Assembly: GCA_020346805.1 (NCBI GenBank) | Contig: CP070790.1 | Location: 4,066,731 to 4,073,303 of the forward strand | Direction of reading: 5' to 3' | Length of the DNA stretch: 6,573 bases | DNA from: Planctomycetota bacterium | Lineage (GTDB): Bacteria > Planctomycetota > Phycisphaerae > UBA1845 > PWPN01 | Shown: in pieces, positions 1-4,882 of the stretch | Position numbering within the stretch: the stretch's first letter is position 1 | Layout: each line of letters begins with the position of its first letter | Program-made: the position numbers and the translations under genes | Notes under the pieces: generated by a model | What the model saw: the letters and a program-made list of their open reading frames with translations, nothing else | Databases searched by the model: none | Told to the model about the DNA's origin: nothing

Positions 1-728
1 ATGTGGGTAGTGCGAGGCTGGCGACAGGTAGATTTCGAGACGGAGGCTGGTCGGGAAAAGGACCTACCTTATATGCATATGGCCCATGGTTGGATGGCAA
101 TCCTCCTGCCGCTGGCACTCATCTTAATGCGTATACCTTACTGTTGTATTCCCGATCGGGCGAAGCTACTGATTTTAGGCTGAATGGTTATCATGACTCA
201 GATGAGTGGGAGGGAGGAGCCTGGATAACAACCGTGGATGAGTCGGCAATAGTATTTGTTGGCACCAAAGGATCGGGTAACTACTGGTGGTATGGATATA
301 CCAGTCCTGCAGGCGATGGTATGCCCTGTCCTCATGTAGAAGGAGACGGGAGTTCAGTATGCTTCAATACCGACGGGACAGCATGCGCGTCGGAATTGTC
401 GGGCTCCTGTGCGGGGTATGTGGTGGAGAGTAAAGGGTGGTGGAGTTCCAGATTTGATGCACAAATGATATTCTACGATCCTGCGGACTTCGTGGCCGTG
501 TTAAACGGTACGATGCAATCCTACGAGCCACAACCATATGCCACGCTTGATATTGACGAGCATTTGTTCCTGAACGCGACGGTCGAGACTGCGGACCTCG
601 GGACTGGTAATCAGCGTCGCTTTCGAGTCGGCGAAATGGCCTATGATCGCGAGCGAGGCTACTTGTACGTACCGGAGCATTTCGCGGACGGGGCAAAGCC
701 GGTTGTGCACGTTTGGAGGATTCAGTAA
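1..728 (+). CDS. Uncharacterised secreted-type protein, C-terminal part (5' end outside window)
   Basis: The reading frame is open from the left edge (first full codon at base 3) to the TAA at 726-728, giving about 241 residues with no convincing start or Shine-Dalgarno inside, so this is the C-terminal part of a longer protein. The segment is rich in Trp, Tyr, Gly and Asp, in the manner of extracellular beta-sheet proteins. Recognisable stretches are GPTLYAYGPW (about residues 20-29), LLLYS (46-50), AIVFVGTKGSG (82-92), a four-Cys segment (Cys109, 120, 128, 136) just before GWWSS, FYDPADFVAVLNGTM (157-171), YEPQPYATLDID (174-185) and a terminal PVVHVWRI. From memory, this combination recurs in unnamed proteins of planctomycetes and other environmental bacteria; I know no assigned function. 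It could be part of a beta-propeller or sialidase-like fold, but no catalytic motif is visible. The next gene (978-1409) is convergent, so this is the last gene of its transcript. Confidence 0.8.
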   Translation, partial: VGSARLATGRFRDGGWSGKGPTLYAYGPWLDGNPPAAGTHLNAYTLLLYSRSGEATDFRLNGYHDSDEWEGGAWITTVDESAIVFVGTKGSGNYWWYGYTSPAGDGMPCPHVEGDGSSVCFNTDGTACASELSGSCAGYVVESKGWWSSRFDAQMIFYDPADFVAVLNGTMQSYEPQPYATLDIDEHLFLNATVETADLGTGNQRRFRVGEMAYDRERGYLYVPEHFADGAKPVVHVWRIQ

Positions 729-977
729 TACATACTTATACTTGCCCAGTCATTAGTATGCTGATTTGTGTATTGATTGCGGCGGGTGATAATTCCATCC
801 GACCGGATTAGAAATGTGCTACCGAAGGCATTTGGGAGGGATATCTGTTTGAAAAGCATTTCATTTATGAGTGACCTATCTCCCGAAAACGGACCATGGC
901 TGTATGTTGAACTTTAGACGATTAATGGATCTGTAATAGAGTTCAAGTCACGATCCGGATGTTATCAACGCCTTATT

Positions 978-1409
978 CTATTTCCTGTTGTACCTGGTAC
1001 TTGAGGGAGCAAACCAGCTCAGTTTTTGACGCACCCGACGCCAGTAAGCAATCGTATTTATGCTGGTCGCCCCTTTCGGTCCTCCGTTATGAATCCGGGC
1101 CAGGGTCTGGAAATCGTGTCGGGTTAGGGCATGTGGGCAATAGCGTCTCCAATAGGCCGTCATGACCCGCTCGGCATATGCTTTCTGTCGGACCATCCGA
1201 TAGCGACCCGGAAGAGCACTGTCTTTCCAGTATGCCCAGGTGATCTGATACGGTCCCAGTGAGCGTCCACCATCTCCTTTGGCATTCGTGGGATCGGAAT
1301 GCCCGCCAGTCTCAACTTCACGAATCGCGTCGAACAATGGCCGCACACTTGAATTAGCCAGCGAAGACGAAACAATCATCAATGTAAGAATCCAACAGAA
1401 TTTCATCAT
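978..1409 (-). CDS. Secreted invertebrate-type (destabilase-like) lysozyme homologue
   Basis: A complete 143-residue protein, start ATG at 1409-1407, stop TAG at 980-978. The first of two adjacent ATGs is preferred because AAGG (complement of 1419-1422) lies 9 bases upstream. Residues 1-18 form a signal peptide (Lys3, hydrophobic stretch, likely cleavage after SSSLA). The mature part matches the i-type lysozyme/destabilase pattern: IREVETGG (29-36), GPYQITWAYWKDS (52-64), ARIHNGGPKG (104-113) and TIAYWRRV (119-126). Known i-type enzymes hydrolyse peptidoglycan beta-1,4 glycosidic bonds using a Glu in the V-E-[ST]-G segment and an Asp shortly before G-[PY]-[YF]-Q-I. The corresponding candidates are Glu33 and Asp46, the latter needing a one-residue gap. 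Animal members carry 10 or more cysteines; here only Cys5 (in the signal peptide) and Cys91 occur. Inferred role: exported muramidase for cell-wall turnover or attack on other bacteria. A general lysozyme-fold hydrolase of another family is the alternative. It stands alone, divergent from the 952-residue gene. Confidence 0.8.
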   Translation of the reverse strand: MMKFCWILTLMIVSSSLANSSVRPLFDAIREVETGGHSDPTNAKGDGGRSLGPYQITWAYWKDSALPGRYRMVRQKAYAERVMTAYWRRYCPHALTRHDFQTLARIHNGGPKGATSINTIAYWRRVRQKLSWFAPSSTRYNRK

Positions 1410-1418
1410 TGCATTTTA

Positions 1419-1422
1419 CCTT
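1419..1422 (-). promoter_or_regulatory. Shine-Dalgarno of the lysozyme-like gene
   Basis: On the minus strand the bases read CTAAGG followed by nine bases and then ATG ATG. The AAGG core is 9 bases from the first ATG and 12 from the second, so it favours the first as the start. It is a short, weak site. Confidence 0.45.
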
Positions 1423-1748
1423 AGAAATTATCTCTGTAGTCAATTCCCATACCCCATAATTCTAGTCGCGAAATCAGTGGCGACCACTAAATCTCATAGG
1501 GGCCGCAAGACATCGGATATTAGTGTCCCAAGCGGTTTCTTTCTAGAAGGTATGTCGATCCCCGTTACCAGTACTGATAACCCATCTGCCCGATCGAAAA
1601 GTTTTTTCGGTTTAACATTCCGATAGATTGATATTAAAGAACGTTTGAGGCTGTCATTGCAATTCGCCTGTATATTGATTAAAATTGGTATTGGAGATTT
1701 ACCTGTCTGGATGACCACATATTGAATATTTGAATATAAGACCGCGCC

Positions 1749-1754
1749 TATAAT
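1749..1754 (+). promoter_or_regulatory. Candidate -10 box upstream of the 952-residue gene
   Basis: A perfect TATAAT hexamer lies only 6 bases before the Shine-Dalgarno, which would give a leader of roughly 15 bases. No -35 hexamer sits at the usual 16-18 base spacing; the closest, TTGAAT at 1722-1727 and 1730-1735, are spaced 21 and 13 bases. An alternative pairing is ATGACC (1711-1716), 18 bases, TATAAG (1735-1740). Planctomycete promoter rules are not well known to me, so this is a suggestion only. Confidence 0.3.
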
Positions 1755-1760
1755 CTTATA

Positions 1761-1766
1761 GGGAGG
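1761..1766 (+). promoter_or_regulatory. Shine-Dalgarno of the 952-residue gene
   Basis: GGGAGG sits 9 bases before the ATG at 1776. It is the strongest ribosome site in the window and fixes the start, which is also the residue that gives a proper signal peptide. Confidence 0.75.
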
Positions 1767-1775
1767 CTTACTGTA

Positions 1776-4634
1776 ATGAAGGTGTATGGTGGATTGCTGA
1801 TACTGTTGATTATTGGATTATATCCCAGCCTGCCCACCGCTTTTGCCGTCCATACGGTGCTGGACGGTATCGATATGTATAATCCCGTCGACGGCAGTCA
1901 GCATTCCGATGATGTAACTTATTGGAATGGTGTGGTCTATGTCGCCGCTACAGGCGCTTTCAGCGCTTCAAACACAGCTTATGCAGTTGACGTGAGCGAT
2001 CCCAACAATCTTCAGCTTCTTTCCGCAGTCGGCGCGTCAGGGCCCAGCCAGGCCAAGGGAGTTGCAGTCGCCAACAACAAACTATACGTAGCTAATTGGA
2101 CATCATTTCTGCATATCTATGATATCTACCCTGACGGGAGTCTTAACCCCAACTATTGGTGGCTCCCTGATAATGGTTCTCCTGTGCTACCAACTGCTGC
2201 ATGGGGGATCGACTATGATAATCAGCGACTCTATATAGGTTCCTGCGATAACTCAACCCCAAGTATTAATTGGCGAGTGTATATAGTCGATGTAAGCGAA
2301 CCTTATCCTGCAAATCCCGGAGATGCTGTAATTTCGTGGATACAATTAGGCGACTGGCACACGGGTTATCTGGTTGCCAGAGGAAGTTATCTCTACTATA
2401 CCGATGGCAATCACTTCAAGATCGCAAACATCTCCGATGAAGATTCCCCTTATATCATGACTACTAGAGATCTGGGGCAGTTGCTGCTCGGCGTTGTAAT
2501 CCGCGATGATTATGCATATATCTTTTGCCATCAAGCTGAACCTCAAACCTTCTATGTTTATGACATTTCCAATCCCCTCAGCCCCAGCTTTGTAGGAAAT
2601 TATTCCACCGGTAACGGCGTAAATAATATCTATCTATTAGGCGACTATGCCCTGCTGGCCGGTAGTTGGCTCCATACCGTAGATATCTCAAACCCAGCTT
2701 CTCCATCGGCGGTGGGTAACACAGACCTGCCAGAGGGTTATGATGAATGTGGGCAGGCACAGATAACCCGTTGTAATTCAGTCACTGGCAACGGGAAATA
2801 CGCTTATATAGGTGCTTCGGAAAGTTATCCTAATACACCTTGTCGGGGGGATAATTATTCCAGAGGTTGGCTCTTCGTCGCTCAGTGTTTCGATCATGAT
2901 CCTGATAACGCCGGGCCGGCGGATTGGAGTGCATGTTCCCTCGGCGAGGCCTCCTGGGATACCCAATACCACGGCGATGCTCTGCCCTCCAGCAGCGATC
3001 CTTCATGGGAAGTATTTGAAGGATCGGAAGGCTGGGCCAGCGTATCGAACGGCGAACTGAGGATAAACGACACAGGAACAGGTTCCAGTGACAAGATAAG
3101 ATGGACCCGCAATTGGAACGCTACCAATACTCGTGGGACGACAGTCATGGTAAGGGCAAAATGTGCCTCATATGATTTGCACGGCAGTTCTATCAGTCAT
3201 CTCAGCAACGTCTTCATTGAAGACGGCAAATACCAGATGCAGCTTGCCGTTCTCAGCGATCGGGTAAGGGTCAATTATGCCACCGCCAGCCCCGCGGAGT
3301 ATGCCCTTGACGGCACTATATGGCGAACCTACAGGATTACTACCCTGGGAGATAGCTTCAGTGTCTACCTCGATGAGGAAAACTTCCCGGTAATAACGGG
3401 GACGTTAACAAGCACATCTGAGAGGGCAAGGATTATGTTCGGTAACGGCGGCAGCAGCGCCGGCCCGGCCGAACAGGATATATATTTCGACTATGTCTAT
3501 GCATTCTCCAACGGAACCTATGGCCCACCCGATCCAACAGGGGATATAGCACCCACGGTAAGCGTGGTAGCTACAGATACCAAAGGTAAAGGTTCATTAA
3601 GCGGAATAAATCCTGCCACGGCAACCGTCTACTGGTCAACCGACGGCGGAACAACATGGGAACAAAGTGGGGTAACGGGATGGAGCTGCCTGTATCAAGC
3701 CGACGAATTACCCACTGATGCGAATCCTCCCTGGACGGAACCGGAGGGTAATGGGGTCACCGCCTGGGTGAATTCAGGAATTCTTCATGTTAACGACACG
3801 GTTGCGGATTGGGGAGCGAAAGTCAAATGGGCCCGGTCCTGGGGTGCTTCTGCTTCTGTGGGTACGACCCTGCTGGCCCGGGTTAAATGCAATTCGGTTG
3901 TAGAGGATCCTTATGTTGGTAATCTTTATGTGGATGACGGCGCCCTGCGAGAACACTTCAAGATCATGACCGATCGCATAGAGGTCGGGGAAACAAGCGG
4001 CACTTATTACCTCGACGGCACCGATTGGCATGTATATCGGATAACCACCGAGAATGACCAGTACCAGGTATATGTGGATGAAGTTCCCACGGTGAGGCTA
4101 TCCGGTACCATGACGGCCTCCAGCGATCAGAATCGGGTGATGTTCGGTAGCGGGTCGAGCTTTGCTACCCAGTATATCGAATTCGATTATGTGTACTATA
4201 CCACTACTGGAGCTTTTGCACCGGGTGAAGGTCCCGGCGGCGGCGGATCGGTAACGGTGGTATGTACCGGTCAACCCGGTGATTACGCCGGCACAGTTAC
4301 CGCCCATGACATTCCGTTAAATCAGGAATCCAAGATACTGAATAAAGTCAGATTCTCATTACGGGACATGGCTGGAAATACCGGCTTCAGTCCCGTCTAC
4401 AATGTCCACATCGCTGAACCACCTTCGCCGGATTTTGATAATGATGATGATGTGGACCAGGAGGATTTTGGGCGGCTGCAGGAATGCTTTGGTGCCGATG
4501 TCATATCTGAAACGGAATGCAGGATCGCTGATTTTAACATGGATTACAGCGTCGATCAGGGCGATTTTAATATTTTCCAGTCTTGTATGAACGGGCCGGA
4601 CAATACACCCTTACCGGGATGCGTCTACTACTAA
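1776..4634 (+). CDS. Secreted mosaic protein: LVIVD beta-propeller, twin jelly-roll domains, split Ig-like module, dockerin-like tail
   Basis: A complete 952-residue protein, ATG at 1776 with GGGAGG 9 bases upstream, stop TAA at 4632-4634. Residues 1-24 are a Sec signal peptide (Lys2, hydrophobic 7-18, cleavage after AFA). Residues about 25-375 form about seven blades of the LVIVD type, marked by VDVSDP (71-76), YDIYPD (115-120), VDVSEP (171-176), ANISDEDSP (217-225), YDISNPLSP (262-270) and VDISNPASP (302-310). Residues about 394-583 and 636-815 are two copies of a jelly-roll (LamG-like) domain, both containing YRITT, a VY-x-DE strand, R-x-MFG and FDYVY. An Ig-like module with STDGGTTW (621-628) resumes at about 825 and ends with DMAGNTGFSPVY (864-875). 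Residues 886-949 hold two EF-hand-like loops. All these parts suggest binding or adhesion outside the cell; no catalytic motif is seen, so enzymatic activity is not supported. It is monocistronic by position, with divergent and convergent neighbours. Ligand unknown. Confidence 0.9.
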   Translation: MKVYGGLLILLIIGLYPSLPTAFAVHTVLDGIDMYNPVDGSQHSDDVTYWNGVVYVAATGAFSASNTAYAVDVSDPNNLQLLSAVGASGPSQAKGVAVANNKLYVANWTSFLHIYDIYPDGSLNPNYWWLPDNGSPVLPTAAWGIDYDNQRLYIGSCDNSTPSINWRVYIVDVSEPYPANPGDAVISWIQLGDWHTGYLVARGSYLYYTDGNHFKIANISDEDSPYIMTTRDLGQLLLGVVIRDDYAYIFCHQAEPQTFYVYDISNPLSPSFVGNYSTGNGVNNIYLLGDYALLAGSWLHTVDISNPASPSAVGNTDLPEGYDECGQAQITRCNSVTGNGKYAYIGASESYPNTPCRGDNYSRGWLFVAQCFDHDPDNAGPADWSACSLGEASWDTQYHGDALPSSSDPSWEVFEGSEGWASVSNGELRINDTGTGSSDKIRWTRNWNATNTRGTTVMVRAKCASYDLHGSSISHLSNVFIEDGKYQMQLAVLSDRVRVNYATASPAEYALDGTIWRTYRITTLGDSFSVYLDEENFPVITGTLTSTSERARIMFGNGGSSAGPAEQDIYFDYVYAFSNGTYGPPDPTGDIAPTVSVVATDTKGKGSLSGINPATATVYWSTDGGTTWEQSGVTGWSCLYQADELPTDANPPWTEPEGNGVTAWVNSGILHVNDTVADWGAKVKWARSWGASASVGTTLLARVKCNSVVEDPYVGNLYVDDGALREHFKIMTDRIEVGETSGTYYLDGTDWHVYRITTENDQYQVYVDEVPTVRLSGTMTASSDQNRVMFGSGSSFATQYIEFDYVYYTTTGAFAPGEGPGGGGSVTVVCTGQPGDYAGTVTAHDIPLNQESKILNKVRFSLRDMAGNTGFSPVYNVHIAEPPSPDFDNDDDVDQEDFGRLQECFGADVISETECRIADFNMDYSVDQGDFNIFQSCMNGPDNTPLPGCVYY
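2955..3524 (+). repeat. Jelly-roll domain copy A (intragenic duplication)
   Basis: Encodes residues about 394-583. Shared landmarks with copy B, in order: W-x-x-V-x-x-G-x-L-x-[IV]-N-D (Asn431-Asp432), K-[IV]-[RK]-W-[TA]-R, GTT followed by a V-[RK]-[AC] strand, an [ED]-DG turn (482-484), [SM]-[ST]-D-R (494-496), LDGT (511-514), W-x-x-YRITT (516-523), VY-x-DE (530-534), GT-[LM]-T (542-545), R-[IV]-MFG (552-556) and [YF]-DYVY (571-575). The order and spacing match a concanavalin-like/LamG jelly roll, but I cannot name the exact family. Confidence 0.7.
3681..4220 (+). repeat. Jelly-roll domain copy B (intragenic duplication)
   Basis: Encodes residues about 636-815. It repeats the landmarks of copy A: HVND (671-674), KVKWARSW (682-689), VDDG (719-722), MTDRIEV (731-737), LDGTDWHVYRITT (746-758), VYVDE (765-769), GTMT (777-780), RVMFG (787-791) and FDYVY (803-807). 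It diverges clearly from copy A, so this is an old duplication. It sits inside the Ig-like module and is followed by a Gly-rich linker (residues 817-824). Confidence 0.7.
4431..4622 (+). other. Dockerin-like calcium-binding tail (protein domain)
   Basis: Encodes residues 886-949. The first loop has acidic ligands at positions 1, 3, 5, 7, 9 and 12: Asp886, 888, 890, 892, 894 and 897. The second has Asp919, Asn921, Asp923, Ser925, Asp927 and Asp930. Each loop is followed by DF-x-x-[LF]-Q-x-C, and Cys904, Cys915, Cys937 and Cys949 could form disulphides. Such tails are very common on exported planctomycete proteins, where they probably serve calcium-dependent folding or attachment rather than classical cellulosome docking (inference). 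Confidence 0.85.
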
Positions 4635-4774
4635 GAAATTTCGCCTTTTATATATATTATATGAGACCGATTTAATATCTGTGCAGCCGGCTCAGGATAA
4701 ACTCTTACAAATAAATTATCCCACCAACACCAAACCACAAAATACCACCGGGTATAAGACGATTAAACTGCACC

Positions 4775-4882
4775 TAATACGAATTCCACTTCAAACATGC
4801 GCTAAGAGAGCGGGTCAGGCACAATATTCCTTTGGAATAATTGAGCCAGACCCGACACACGTTTGAAGTGGAATCCGTATTA
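4775..4882. repeat. 108-base nested imperfect palindrome, possible MITE-like or structured repeat element
   Basis: Outer arms are 25 bases each, 4775-4799 and 4858-4882, matching at 23 of 25 positions. Inside lies a second hairpin: 4811-4830 pairs with 4834-4854 around a TTT loop (4831-4833), with two A-A mismatches and one bulged A. The two stems are joined by unequal linkers (4800-4810, 11 bases; 4855-4857, 3 bases). The outer tips read TAATACG and CGTATTA. No T-run follows on either strand, so it does not look like a classical intrinsic terminator, although it lies between two convergent genes and could still block transcription. TA lies at both extreme tips, so a TA target duplication as in IS630/Tc1-type MITEs is possible but cannot be distinguished from the palindrome itself. 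Its last three bases are the stop codon of the leftward TPR gene. Confidence 0.8.

Larger units (their letters stand above)
1410..1775. other. Divergent intergenic region, no supported gene
   Basis: This 366-base AT-rich gap separates the start of the minus-strand lysozyme-like gene from the start of the plus-strand 952-residue gene, so it should hold both promoters. The right end carries a TATAAT and a strong Shine-Dalgarno for the rightward gene; the left end carries only a weak AAGG for the leftward gene. A 74-codon minus-strand reading frame (1718-1494) has no signal peptide, no recognisable motif and no clear ribosome site, and I regard it as chance. A small 5-bp hairpin (AGTGG/CCACT, 1476-1488) is present but too short to interpret. 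I see no RNA gene or riboswitch. Confidence 0.6.

Noticed and set aside
907..946. Inverted repeat TTGAACT / AGTTCAA between the first two genes
   Set aside because: Only 7 bases with a 26-base spacer and no T-run; could occur by chance in a 249-base AT-rich gap.
1430..1455. TTGACT and GATAAT on the minus strand upstream of the lysozyme-like gene, as a promoter
   Set aside because: The two hexamers are only 5 bases apart, far too close to work as a -35/-10 pair.
1476..1488. Small hairpin AGTGG-CGA-CCACT
   Set aside because: Five base pairs only, no link to either start site or any known regulator motif.
1494..1718. 74-codon minus-strand reading frame in the divergent intergenic region
   Set aside because: No recognisable motif, signal peptide or ribosome site, and it lies where promoters are expected; composition is like the surrounding non-coding DNA.
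4685..4721. Palindrome AGCCGGCT and the inverted pair GGATAA / TTATCC downstream of the 952-residue gene
   Set aside because: Short, with no T-run after them; not enough to call a terminator or operator.
4775..4882. Palindrome as a standard intrinsic terminator
   Set aside because: Neither strand has a T-run after the stem, and the two-tier structure with long arms is unusual for a simple terminator.
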